From assembly GCA_021789555.1 (NCBI GenBank), contig JAJYJK010000025.1, positions 1 to 33,269 on the forward strand: a stretch of DNA of 33,269 bases, in the 5' to 3' direction. This document shows positions 15,935-24,700 of the stretch, piece after piece (position 1 is the stretch's first letter; every line of letters begins with the position of its first letter). Under the pieces are notes generated by a model, which was given only the letters and a program-made list of their open reading frames with translations, ran no database searches and was not told the origin of the DNA. Position numbers and translations under genes: made by a program. The stretch is from Nitrospirota bacterium (GTDB lineage: Bacteria; Nitrospirota; Thermodesulfovibrionia; Thermodesulfovibrionales; JdFR-88).

Positions 15935-16735
15935 CTATTTCTTTTTTGACTTTCTTGCCTGAGCGTTCAGCTTTTTCGATTCGTGCATCCTCCAGCTTGG
16001 CCCCTGTATGCTGATTATGATGGAGTGATGGACCATGCGGTCTACGATGGCGGTGGTGATGACGGGGTCGCCCAGGTAATCGCCGAGCTCGGCAAACCCG
16101 ATGTTCGAGGTAAGGATTGTAGAGCCCTTGCAGTAGCGGCCGTCTACGACCTTGAAGAACAAGGAGGCGTTCCTGGCGTCCTGCTGCTCGAGCCTGTCGA
16201 ACCCCACTTCATCGATGAGGAGGATATCGGGCGAGGTGTATTGCCTGAGTTTTCTGTGCAAGCTGTCGTCGGCCCGGCTGGCCATAAGTTCCGTAAGCAT
16301 GGCGGCCGCCGTGGTATAGCGGCACCGGTAGAGCTGCCTACAGCCAATGATAAGCAATGCCTTTGCGATGTGGCTTTTCCCCGTGCCCGAATCTCCGGCG
16401 AGGATGAGCCCCTGTTTGCGCCCCACGAAGTCCAGTTTGGCAAGCTCCATGATCTGGGCCTTATCAAGGCCAGTCTGGAATTCGAAATCGAAATCCGAAA
16501 GGAGCTTGCGCTCGGGAAGCTTTGAATCTCTTATCCTCCGCTCTATCCGCCTTTCTATAAGCGCGTTTGCCTCTATGGCAAGCAGCCGCTCAAGGAGTTC
16601 CGTTGGAGCCATCGCCTTCTGAGCCGCCTCCGAAAGCTCCCTCTCCAAGGCCTTCTGTATCGCGGCAAGCTTCAGAAGATTCAGGTGCTCCCTGATTTTT
16701 TCCAGAGTCTTTTCTTTCACTGCCTGGTTTTTCAT
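15935..16735 (-). CDS. istB: IS21 helper ATPase IstB
   Basis: A 266-residue AAA+ ATPase that works with IstA in strand transfer and target selection. ATG 16735 is chosen because AGGAGGAGGAAG lies immediately upstream; longer in-frame starts have no RBS. The N-terminal helical domain (LLKLAAIQKALERELSEAAQ) is typical. Walker A GDSGTGKSH is at about 114-122, Walker B ILLIDEVGF at about 171-179, and the sensor ILTSNIGFAELGDYLGDP follows. Length matches the family (about 250 residues). The gene overlaps the 3' end of istA by 146 bases, a strong sign of translational coupling. The C terminus ends in a short basic tail. Confidence 0.92.
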   Translation of the reverse strand: MKNQAVKEKTLEKIREHLNLLKLAAIQKALERELSEAAQKAMAPTELLERLLAIEANALIERRIERRIRDSKLPERKLLSDFDFEFQTGLDKAQIMELAKLDFVGRKQGLILAGDSGTGKSHIAKALLIIGCRQLYRCRYTTAAAMLTELMASRADDSLHRKLRQYTSPDILLIDEVGFDRLEQQDARNASLFFKVVDGRYCKGSTILTSNIGFAELGDYLGDPVITTAIVDRMVHHSIIISIQGPSWRMHESKKLNAQARKSKKK

Positions 16736-18248
16736 CTTCCTCCTCCTGTGTAAGCAGGGTGCTGTATTCGGCAAGCGGCCACTGCGTAATCCTGGGCAGG
16801 GTCCTCTCCAGTAGCCGCCCGGCGCGCTCATTGCGCACGGACTCCAGCGTGCGCGGGACCGCTTTGGCCCGCAGTATCCGCTCTATCGCTTTCCCCTCGA
16901 AGGCCTGATACCTAAGGGCGTGCTCCAGGGCTTTGTGGATATCTCCGCTTTGGTAGTGCTCTTTCATGCGCAGGATATACCTGGCGTGGGCCCCGCAGTT
17001 TCTTGGATGTCTGCCGGTAAGACCCGTCAGGAACTCCTCTGCGGCTTCCCCCAACTCCAAAAAGGCCTCCCTTACCGGCTCAAGGCCATATCGTGAGATT
17101 TTCGTCTTGAAGTGCGCGGGGTCTTCAACCCGTTTGCCCGCTCCCGCCGGCTGCCTTTCGTGTACGGCTATGCGCTCAAGCTCCGGAGTGTAGACCATGA
17201 TCTCATGCTCCGTGGCCTTTATGCTCAGAATGTCTGCGATATGGTCTGAGGGCACGGAGTACCTGTTTGTCTCAAACTCGACAAACCCCCCTGCGTCGCA
17301 GACCTTCAAGGCGACCTCCGCCGTGTCATAAGGATGAAGCGGCAGGGGCTGAAGCGCCGCCTGTTCCCGCTCCATAAACAGCTCTATCGGGGGCCGCTTC
17401 GTAGTGTCGTGGACGTGAAGGTCGGATTTTTCCCTGAGCCACCATCTGGCCGTCGCCCTCAGATCCTCAATATCCTGAAAATCCCTGCCGCCAAGCAGGT
17501 TAGACTCAACATATTTAAAGGGCGACTCGATTTTACCCTTTGTTTGGGCGCGCCCTGGGCGGCACGCCACGGGTTTACAGTTATAGTACGTGATGAAGGC
17601 CGTGAAGGCGGGGTTGAAGACGGGGCGCCCGCACTCCCATCTGAGGACAACGGTTTTTTCATTGTCGTAGAGGCACTCTATTGGCACCCCGCCATAGTAC
17701 TCGAAGGCGTCCTGATGCCGGCGGATGAGCGTGTAGAAGTCATGGCGTGGCACAAAGTCGATATATTGTCGGCGTGAGTAGCCCAGGATATAGGAGAAGC
17801 ACTGCACCATTTTTTTGCCCGTGCGGGTAAAGGCAATCGTGTACGGGCTCCAATCCATCTGCCCTTGGCGAGCCGGCCCTGTTTCAAACCGTATCACCGG
17901 CTCTTTCTTGGGCTTGCGCAGTTTCCTTAGCTTCTCCTTGAGGATGCTGCGGCCACCTGTATATCCAGCCTCCTTCAGCTCTTCATAGATGCGCACGCCG
18001 GTGATGTCCGGATATTTTTCAAGCAGGTTTCTTATCATCGGCAGGAAGGGATCGAGCTTGCTGACCCGCTTGAGCTTCTTTGTAAGCGCCTCGTGGCCTT
18101 TGTCCCTTTGGTTTTCATGTTCGCGGAGGATTCTCCGTATCGCGTTTCGGGAGGTGTGGAAGTGGCGGCAGAGGGCGTGTATCGACCACCCCTCATTGTG
18201 CATGATGATCACGGCATGTTCAAACTCCTGGCGGCTGCCAATCAGCAT
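16590..18248 (-). CDS. istA: IS21 transposase IstA
   Basis: A 552-residue DDE transposase. ATG 18248 overlaps the stop of the ParB-like gene as ATGCTGA, which favours this start over ATG 18257. An N-terminal HTH is visible (WSIHALCRHFHTSRNAIRRI). The catalytic residues are Asp132 (GQMDWSPY), Asp195 (CLYDNEKTVVL) and Glu241 (TKGKIESPFKYVE), spaced as in IS21. The C-terminal half has the usual IstA beta region (FVEFETNRYSVP) and an acidic, Gly-rich tail that overlaps istB. It catalyses cut-and-paste movement of the element with IstB. It appears complete. Confidence 0.92.
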   Translation of the reverse strand: MLIGSRQEFEHAVIIMHNEGWSIHALCRHFHTSRNAIRRILREHENQRDKGHEALTKKLKRVSKLDPFLPMIRNLLEKYPDITGVRIYEELKEAGYTGGRSILKEKLRKLRKPKKEPVIRFETGPARQGQMDWSPYTIAFTRTGKKMVQCFSYILGYSRRQYIDFVPRHDFYTLIRRHQDAFEYYGGVPIECLYDNEKTVVLRWECGRPVFNPAFTAFITYYNCKPVACRPGRAQTKGKIESPFKYVESNLLGGRDFQDIEDLRATARWWLREKSDLHVHDTTKRPPIELFMEREQAALQPLPLHPYDTAEVALKVCDAGGFVEFETNRYSVPSDHIADILSIKATEHEIMVYTPELERIAVHERQPAGAGKRVEDPAHFKTKISRYGLEPVREAFLELGEAAEEFLTGLTGRHPRNCGAHARYILRMKEHYQSGDIHKALEHALRYQAFEGKAIERILRAKAVPRTLESVRNERAGRLLERTLPRITQWPLAEYSTLLTQEEEDEKPGSERKDSGKNQGAPESSEACRDTEGLGEGAFGGGSEGDGSNGTP

Positions 18249-19108
18249 TGGGCACATTTGCTTTGTCCGCACGCAAGCCTCAGTGTCTGCGCCGCACGCT
18301 CAGCTGAGGCAAGAGACGCCGATATGAGGCCTGAAAGCCTTTCGGCTTCCCCAGGGGTAATTGCAGCCTCCGATACGGCTCTGCAGACACGCTCCATCGA
18401 TATGAGCCTAGCCTCAAGTCCCATGGGCCTCGGCTGTTTCGGCTCCACGATCTCCCATGGACTGGCCAGTATCGTCTGATATTCCCACCTGGGCCGCGAC
18501 AGCAGATGCGAGATGAGCTTTGCAGCCTCACGAGTCGAAAATCTGTGCTTTATAACGGCGGCGGCCGCATCCGGTTGGTTGCCGCGCGGCAACTTCGCCA
18601 ATTCTCTGCCCGTGACTACCGATACCAAGCCCAGCCTGATATCATCCTGGACCGCCTCGCTTAACCGCTCAATCAGTGATATCCGCCGGCTTACCCAGCT
18701 CTTGTGCCGGCCCAGCAGGACCGCAATCTCTGCCTGCATGAGCCGATCCTCGCGGTGAAGGGAACAAAGCACCATCGCCTCTTCCATCTCGTTTATCGAC
18801 CGGCCGGGCTGATTCAGCTGTATGATGGCCGCCTTGCAAACCCGCTCCGCCGCTTCCCATACTTTCGCGGTAAGCGACTCCAGATTGAGCTGGCGGCTGG
18901 CCCTGAGTCTCTTGAATCCGTCTATCGTCTCGTAACCGTCTCCAGTCCTGACGCACACTATCGGGGTCAGCTGCCCGTACTTCCGCATCGACTTCATCAT
19001 GGCGGCGTCCAACCGCGGGCTCACAATCCGCAGCGCCGCGTACTTCTCTCCGATCTTCGCCGCGTCTATCTCTTCTATTGCCGGATTCCCGTTCATTTCA
19101 GCCAGCAT
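18242..19108 (-). CDS. ParB/KorB-like DNA-binding protein carried in the IS21 element
   Basis: A 288-residue protein starting at ATG 19108; a weak GAGG lies 5 bases upstream. The N-terminal part (about 10-85) is a ParB/Srx-like domain: IDAAKIGEKYAALRIVSPRL, MRKYGQLTPIVC and DGFKRLRASRQL. In canonical ParB the last motif is G-E-R-R-x-R-A, the nucleotide-binding arginine patch; here it reads G-F-K-R-L-R-A. An HTH domain follows (MQAEIAVLLGRHKSWVSRRI and a following helix), as in KorB/ParB. Its stop overlaps the istA start by 7 bases and the zinc-ribbon gene ends 44 bases before its start, so it belongs to the transposition operon. A role in end binding, copy control or target choice is possible (inference); no parA is nearby, so plasmid-type partition is unlikely. 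Confidence 0.75.
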   Translation of the reverse strand: MLAEMNGNPAIEEIDAAKIGEKYAALRIVSPRLDAAMMKSMRKYGQLTPIVCVRTGDGYETIDGFKRLRASRQLNLESLTAKVWEAAERVCKAAIIQLNQPGRSINEMEEAMVLCSLHREDRLMQAEIAVLLGRHKSWVSRRISLIERLSEAVQDDIRLGLVSVVTGRELAKLPRGNQPDAAAAVIKHRFSTREAAKLISHLLSRPRWEYQTILASPWEIVEPKQPRPMGLEARLISMERVCRAVSEAAITPGEAERLSGLISASLASAERAAQTLRLACGQSKCAQC

Positions 19109-19152
19109 AACAGCCTCGAAAAGGCAAAAACCAGATAGTCCTCTCTTTGCAA

Positions 19153-19605
19153 TCACGGACCGATTTGCGCCCCGGCGGAAAACCCCTTTGAAATCACGCC
19201 TATCTCCACGATTAGCTCGTCCATCTTTGCAATCAGCCCGTTGCAAACGGGGACGAGTCTGTAACATCCCGGAATTATGGCGTTTTCCGCCTTCAGCGCG
19301 TCCATCTTTGCAATCAGGCGCCTCCGCCGGTTGCGCTCCCGCTGCTCCTGGCGGTTCCGCTCCGCATAGGCAGGGTTCCTCTGCCGGTACCGCCTCCAAT
19401 AATCCGGGTTCCTGCTGCACCACTGCCGCTGGGCCTTCGTCTGAGCCTCCCGGTAATCGCTGTCTTTTGCCCGTTTCTCCTTTTGCCATTGCCTCTTTCG
19501 CGCCCTCTGGCATTCGGGATCCGAACAATACCGTTGATAGAGCACCTTGATTACCGCCGGGTGCGGCAAAAATCTCATCCCGCAGCACGCACAAGTCCTT
19601 TCCAT
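19153..19605 (-). CDS. Small zinc-ribbon, Arg-rich protein, first gene of the IS21 operon
   Basis: A 150-residue protein. ATG 19605 has GGAGGAG about 3 bases upstream; a longer frame exists but lacks an RBS. The N terminus carries two cysteine pairs (ERTCACCGMRF and RYCSDPECQRAR), as in small zinc-binding proteins. The middle is a strongly basic, Arg/Gln-rich helix (about 40-100) with spaced aromatic residues (DYWRRYRQRNPAY). The end carries a repeated LIAKMD motif. No enzyme motif is seen. Placed directly inside the right terminal repeats, it is the promoter-proximal gene of the element's operon; DNA or RNA binding is likely (inference). Confidence 0.65.
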   Translation of the reverse strand: MERTCACCGMRFLPHPAVIKVLYQRYCSDPECQRARKRQWQKEKRAKDSDYREAQTKAQRQWCSRNPDYWRRYRQRNPAYAERNRQEQRERNRRRRLIAKMDALKAENAIIPGCYRLVPVCNGLIAKMDELIVEIGVISKGFSAGAQIGP

Positions 19606-19697
19606 GACTCCTCCGCAATCAGGTCGATAGGCAATCATGAACCATACTTGCGCAGGAAAAAAGATATGCGGTGGGAGAAAGACGTCCTTGGGGATTT

Positions 19698-19798
19698 GCC
19701 GGGTGGGTCTCTAAACCGCCCGGCCTCCGTCAATCAAAGGCCGGTAAATGGGTCCGTAAACCGGCCAGGGGTGGGTCCGTTTTAAACCGGCCGGAACA
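19698..19798. repeat. Right terminal repeats of the IS21 element
   Basis: Three related motifs lie at about 19698-19719 (CGGGTGGGTCTCTAAACCGC), 19743-19765 (ATGGGTCCGTAAACCGGCC) and 19769-19798 (GGTGGGTCCGTTTTAAACCG, then CCGGAACA). The outermost is the inverted partner of 15736-15762. The promoter of the four-gene operon must lie within or next to this block. Confidence 0.75.
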
Positions 19799-20163
19799 AC
19801 AAGGAGCTAAACGGCGGCCAGTGAGGGGATATCAAAGTATAGGGCGCTCCGGGAAAACCCGTCCTGGGGCAAACGAGAAGGCCGCTTTCGGCCGGCAAAG
19901 GCTAAAAACCGCCTCTCATCGTACTAACCCCGTGGAAGACCCCCCAGGTGGTACACTTTTCCACGCCCATAATTGGTACACTTTTACATGCCCATTGACA
20001 AAAGGTCTATTTTGAAATGGAATGTGCATAGTTGACAGAAACTCGCGGGAACATAGGGTGACTTTGAAATGCATAGTTTGCCCTCTAGTCTGCACCGGCG
20101 GGCAGATTATAATTGTGGTGAATACGGGTTGAAAGTAACACCCCGAGAAAATGTTCACCGTTC
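19799..20163. other. Non-coding stretch between IS21 element and the five-gene operon
   Basis: About 365 bases without a credible gene. It holds the solitary end of a second IS21-type element (19950-20000) and a small hairpin GGCCG-CTTT-CGGCC (19880-19893). The sequence from 19925 (CCCGTGGAAGACCCCCCAGG) into the end repeats looks like the region behind an istB gene, so a whole second IS21 element may once have been here. I see no terminator for the minus-strand operon that ends at 20164. Confidence 0.5.
19950..20000. repeat. Solitary end of a second, different IS21-family element
   Basis: Two direct copies of GGTACACTTTT-x-CA-x-GCCCAT lie at 19950-19970 and 19975-19995, followed by TGACA ending at 20000. 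Read inward on the minus strand this begins TGTCAATGGGCATGTAAAAG, the typical TG...CA-type end with multiple subrepeats of IS21 relatives (family knowledge). It does not match the repeats of the neighbouring element, and no genes of its own remain. Confidence 0.6.
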
Positions 20164-20718
20164 CTAACCGATCTTTGGCAAAGGCTTCCCGCAGTGAACA
20201 CAGAAGCGGCTTCGCGAGGAATTCTGTTTGCCGCAATTTATGCAGAATATCTTTTTCTCCACTTCTTCCTGGACCGGTCGACCCATCTGCACAGAGTTTT
20301 CAACTGAGGCCCCTTCAACCTGTACTGATTGCCCGGCAGGCTGAATGCTCTGTTCCTGGACGCCTTGCGCGGTATTCCCCGATAAATTGCCGGAAGGGTC
20401 GACAGCCGCTCCTGCGGCACCGGTTGCACTGTAAACAATATCCCTTTTCCCAGCCGATGATCCATGAGATTGCAAGGCCGGCCAATCGGCATTGGCGAAT
20501 TTCCACACTGCATACAGGTTTACAATGGGAACAAGGGAAATTAAAATGTAGATGCCTTTGCCCTTATAACCGGCTTTTTCAATTATTCTCGCTCCAGCTA
20601 TGAAAAATAAGACAGCACATGCCAGAGATAAAAGTGGAAGTACAATTCCCAAAACCGCAAACATTGAACCCAGACCCGCGCATACTGATGCTGCTCCTAC
20701 AGCTGTCGGTCCGTACAT
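20164..20718 (-). CDS. Membrane protein with C-terminal zinc ribbon (last gene of the five-gene operon)
   Basis: A 184-residue protein. ATG 20718 has GGAGGAAAAAAC directly upstream. The first 75 residues hold two to three hydrophobic helices (VLGIVLPLLSLACAVLFFIA, GIYILISLVPIVNLYAV). A low-complexity linker rich in S, G, Q and V follows, and a zinc ribbon ends the protein: FCINCGKQNSSRSRFCVHCG at about 157-176. The layout is the mirror of the zinc-ribbon/TM protein earlier in the operon. Zinc ribbons of this type are common in small membrane proteins of unknown role. It starts 69 bases behind the TIG lipoprotein gene. Confidence 0.65.
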   Translation of the reverse strand: MYGPTAVGAASVCAGLGSMFAVLGIVLPLLSLACAVLFFIAGARIIEKAGYKGKGIYILISLVPIVNLYAVWKFANADWPALQSHGSSAGKRDIVYSATGAAGAAVDPSGNLSGNTAQGVQEQSIQPAGQSVQVEGASVENSVQMGRPVQEEVEKKIFCINCGKQNSSRSRFCVHCGKPLPKIG

Positions 20719-20787
20719 TGTTTTTTCCTCCTCGATCTTTTATAAGCCAAGCATCATACTTATCAGGGCTCTATCATAGAAACGGGC

Positions 20788-21672
20788 TTACTCGCCCCCG
20801 ACCGTTACATTATATTTCCCGTAGGGCGCGCCTTCGAAGGGAGATTCAGACTGAGGTAGCTCCCCAGACGCTTGCGGATCCGCGACATAAAATTCCAGAA
20901 TGTCTCCGGATTTAAGCGGGAAACCGGACTGAACACCATCAATGATGACTTGCGTATTCGTCCAGCGAGTAACGTTAATGCTATAGCCTCCTGACTTACC
21001 CGCAATCTGATTGCTCTCGGTAATGTTTATTATGGCCAAATACTGGGTATTGCCGTTAAACGGCGCATTTTGTCCGAACCCGCTGCCGCTGATTACGATT
21101 GTTTGAGAATCAAATGGGCCTACCGGACTGACGGAAGTTATTTTTACTTCATGCGAAGGAGCGGCCGCAACGTTCACCTGATATTTACTATATGGGGCAC
21201 CTTTAAAATTTGAAAGTATGGGCTGTTGAGGACTTGGACACATCCCGGTTTTTTGGGGATTTGCAATATATACATAAACAAGATCGCCAGGATTAAATGC
21301 AACAGGGAGTCCGTTTACCACAATCTCGGAATCAGTCCATTGCGTGACATAAAAGTATGAGTTATAATAAAATGTCCATTGTTTTGCTATGATATCATGA
21401 AATGATATAAAACGATTTCGCCCGTTAAACGGATCCTGTGTGCCAAATCCGGTGCCCTGGATAACTATTCTCTGTTTGAGTTGGGGGTAGACAGTGCTCA
21501 CGGATGTTATATGTATTCCAGCGGAAGCATTGCAGGCATCTACTGCACCTGCTTGTTCTTTTTTCGGTATCCAAGGACGAAGCCGCTCCGTGAGATTTTG
21601 CATATTCGCGCAACCTGCCAGCAAAATAACTATCGAAAGAAGTCCCAAAATCCACGTCAATGCTTTTTTCAT
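20788..21672 (-). CDS. Lipoprotein with two TIG/IPT-like domains
   Basis: A 294-residue protein; ATG 21672 has GGAGGC about 8 bases upstream. The signal peptide (WILGLLSIVILLAGC) has its lipobox Cys at about residue 21. Two similar ~110-residue domains follow, each with I-T-S-V-S at the first strand, then I-x-I-x-G-x-G-F-G in the middle (VIQGTGFGTQDPFNG, VISGSGFGQNAPFNG), W-T-x-x-x-I-x-x-x-G, G-D-x-x-x-x-Y-x-A-x-P-Q and a closing F-x-G-A-P-Y-x-K-Y-x-V. This is the Ig-like TIG/IPT pattern, also found at both ends of the 1326-residue protein encoded upstream. The protein probably sits in the envelope and binds or anchors the secreted partner (inference). Confidence 0.7.
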   Translation of the reverse strand: MKKALTWILGLLSIVILLAGCANMQNLTERLRPWIPKKEQAGAVDACNASAGIHITSVSTVYPQLKQRIVIQGTGFGTQDPFNGRNRFISFHDIIAKQWTFYYNSYFYVTQWTDSEIVVNGLPVAFNPGDLVYVYIANPQKTGMCPSPQQPILSNFKGAPYSKYQVNVAAAPSHEVKITSVSPVGPFDSQTIVISGSGFGQNAPFNGNTQYLAIINITESNQIAGKSGGYSINVTRWTNTQVIIDGVQSGFPLKSGDILEFYVADPQASGELPQSESPFEGAPYGKYNVTVGGE

Positions 21673-21716
21673 TTTCTAAGCCTCCGTATCAGGATAAAAA
21701 TTATCATGCGCGCTAT

Positions 21717-24700
21717 TTATTTGCATCTTAGAGGTAATCCAGCTTTTTCAGCGAGCAAATTCACAAACATTTTCCAATAAGTATTAGGATCCGAATATGT
21801 TAAAAGTATATAACCATCATTTTCAATCTGCTCTGAAAAATGATCTGATTCTAAACCATATTTAGCTAAAATGGGACCAAGCGTTTGCAGAAATGAGATC
21901 GCATCTTCTTTAGTTGCTTCTGCTGCAGTCATCACTCCTTTTATAGGCACGGAAATGGAAATGGGAGCGAGCATAATAGTTCCGCCATTACAATCTACAT
22001 CATTAAATAGTGGGATCATATAAGTATTGTTAAAATTATGCAGTCCTTTTTCAAAATTTTCTAATTGTTGAAATGCTTCTGGGTTCTGCTCATAATAATT
22101 AACAATCGCATTCCAAATGGGATAACTATCGACGACGATGGCTTGTACGGATGTTGATTTGGTTGCTGGGCCAGTGCCAGTTTGTGGATTCCAAACTGAA
22201 ATAGTCAGTTGATCTCCCGGATTCAGTTTCCAACCACCGACATAATCTCCATCAAAGCCACTGATAACAATTTGATTATCCGTCCAGCTTTGAACTTTGA
22301 GAGTGACATAATCATTTCCAAGTATTCCTCCAGAATATGTAGCCCAGGAATTTTTGGCCGTATGTCCGGCATCCCAATTTCCTGTATTATCTGCAATTTC
22401 AATATATCGGGAATTTCCAGTATAGGGAAGTTTATGGGTAAAGGTGCCAAAACACGAACCCTTAATTGTAATTCCGTCTATAGGCTGACTATTTGTTTGA
22501 ATTGGCAGAACAACATGCACACGAAGTGCATAAATAGGGGACACGGACACTGATGTGATATCTGGAGTACACGAGTTCTCCTGGGGAGATGGCAATTCTG
22601 TTGATTGCATTTGCACAGATACTGAAACGCTGCCTGTATTATCATAACTATTGCCAGAGTAAGCATCATCATTCATCCCAAGCCATAATTCACCCGAGGC
22701 TGGAGCCGTCACCGTGGCATCAGCCCCTAATACGACCATGTGAGCGATGGCGGCCTGCCGCTGTGCTTTCGTCAAATACCTATAAGAGCCGATTTGTGGC
22801 GGCACATTTCCAATAAAACCTATAAGAGCTCCGAAATGAGGACCATTGAAATTACCGCTACCATCTAGAAACTGGTCATACCAATGATAAGTGCTACCAT
22901 CCGGCCCGAAGTTAGATGTTCTGCCTACCCAGGCATTCCAAGTGCCCGTCGCGGCTACATTAACTGACTTGCCACGGGACACCTTAATACCGCTGTCGAC
23001 CCACCAGCCTGAGCTATTCCAGGCGGCGGGAACTTGGATAGTCGCAGATGAGCCATTGCCATAAATAGGATGATTAACAAAAGCAGTTCTGAGATAGCCA
23101 GCCTTAATGGCCCAATCGGGCGTTTGATTAAGATTCGTCAATATATACCACCCGTCGGCATTATTTGTTGAAAGGATTTCTTCACCAGAAGGCCCCGTCA
23201 GGTCGAAATGAAAGCCGGTGTAATTATTATTTCCGCATCCACCAAAATTAGAGCAAATAACTTCGCTTGAACTGTTGTCGTTATTGGTAATCTCTGCTTC
23301 AAGCAAGTGTTTCCCGGCAGTCAGCGTAATCTTCCGGGGTTGAAACAAATTTCGCAGACTGCCAACACCGATGGCTCTGTCGTCGAAGTACATAATAAAA
23401 CCGTCATCGGCCCATGCGCTTATATTGTAATCTCCCGTAGAAGAGATCGTAAAAGACCGCCTTATAAACCATATGCCATTTGGTGAAACTCCCGGCCCAA
23501 TTACGTCCGGCCCTGACGGATTCCATGGAGGACGGATCCATTCCATCATGTCCGGTTGCCATGCGTATGGCGCTGGTGCTGGCGTCCACCCGCCGGACCT
23601 CGGTGCTGCCCCGCCAAATGAAGGATTATTTATATTTCGGGTCCCATTCATGGCAGATTCAGGCATCCCAAAAATAAAGACTCCAACAAGGTCAGCCATG
23701 TGATTGGGATTCTGTCCCGCAGCGAGAGCAGCGCTCTGTTCGACGATGGTGTACTCGCCGGGGGGCAAATATGCATGGCCTATGACCATGGCTATATTGG
23801 CCGATGGCCCGGAGTTTATCGCATCGGTCTGGAGCCCCTGGAGGCCGCTAAGGGAAATGCTTTGCTGGCTCGAAGCCGTCCCTACGACTACGACGAGAGA
23901 ATTACCCGGCAATGTGAAGCTGACGGAGGCATTAGATGCCCCCGGTGATTCGTTTGAGCCGTATACGGCGTGGAAGCTCTTCCATGTGCCGGCGACGGAA
24001 ACGCCTCCGATGACAGTATATGCGCAACCTGTTGTAAAGCTGTTCTGGTTGCTCTCTCCGAAGGCAAGCTCCGCGGCGACTTGCCCGGATGCATCCGTGG
24101 CCTGGCTATATTGACCCGAGACAAAGGGACTGGAAGAAAGCGCGCCGCCCGTGGCCATGCCGTAAATGTTCAAGCGCCCGGGAGGCAGCTCGATAGACCT
24201 CCCCATATTATGAATTACTGCATTGACTGTGGCCGATTGGCCGCTATTGGCGGAGCTGGGAGACGATGAACCGTTGCCTTGGCCCCCTGGCTGCGGTGGC
24301 GCGGGTGGCGCCATAATGGGTGGTTGCTTAACTGTATTTGTCGCGCCAGATGGAGAAAAGGAACTGTCGGCAAGCGGCACCGAAATGGTCTGAGAAGATG
24401 TGCTTATATTGGTAAAGGTTATATTGATTGCAGTTTTGGAGACCCTGACAACCGGTGTACCGTTTCCCTGCGATACATACTCTTGACTATCGGTCTCGGC
24501 GTTAGTGTAAGAAATTTCGGGAGAAATAGATAAGGATGGTATGTTATTCATAGAAAGCCCGCGAATCATTACAGCTATCCCCATGCCAGGCGCGGCGCAA
24601 AATTCAGGGGTATATGAGTTGTTGCCAGCTTTAAATATGCTCCTATAATTTTCAAGAAGTTCCTTGCAATTTGAATCACCGATGGAACTGTATATCCCAT

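Larger units (their letters stand above)
15736..19798 (-). mobile_element. IS21-family element with four genes
   Basis: Left end TGTTACGGCCGG at 15736 and right end (inward, minus strand) TGTTCCGGCCGG at 19798 form inverted repeats that continue with one small gap into CGGACCCA on both sides. Further internal copies of the GGTGGGTCC-type motif lie at both ends, as is usual for IS21. Between them are four minus-strand genes: zinc-ribbon protein, ParB-like protein, istA and istB. The total is 4063 bp, against about 2-2.5 kb for ordinary IS21 members. Flanking bases (CCAGGA left, ACAAGG right) show no obvious target duplication, so later rearrangement is possible. Both transposition genes appear intact. 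Confidence 0.8.

Noticed and set aside
15983-16525. 180-codon plus-strand frame inside istB
   Set aside because: Antisense shadow of istB; the minus strand has full Walker motifs and an RBS.
18242-19618. 458-codon minus-strand frame as a single fused protein
   Set aside because: Only the part from ATG 19108 on has ParB/HTH character. The upstream ~170 codons are a G/A/P-rich shadow of the zinc-ribbon gene, which has its own strong RBS and cysteine motifs in another frame.
24279-24533. Plus-strand frames opposite the 1326-residue gene
   Set aside because: Arg/Trp-rich antisense shadows without RBS.
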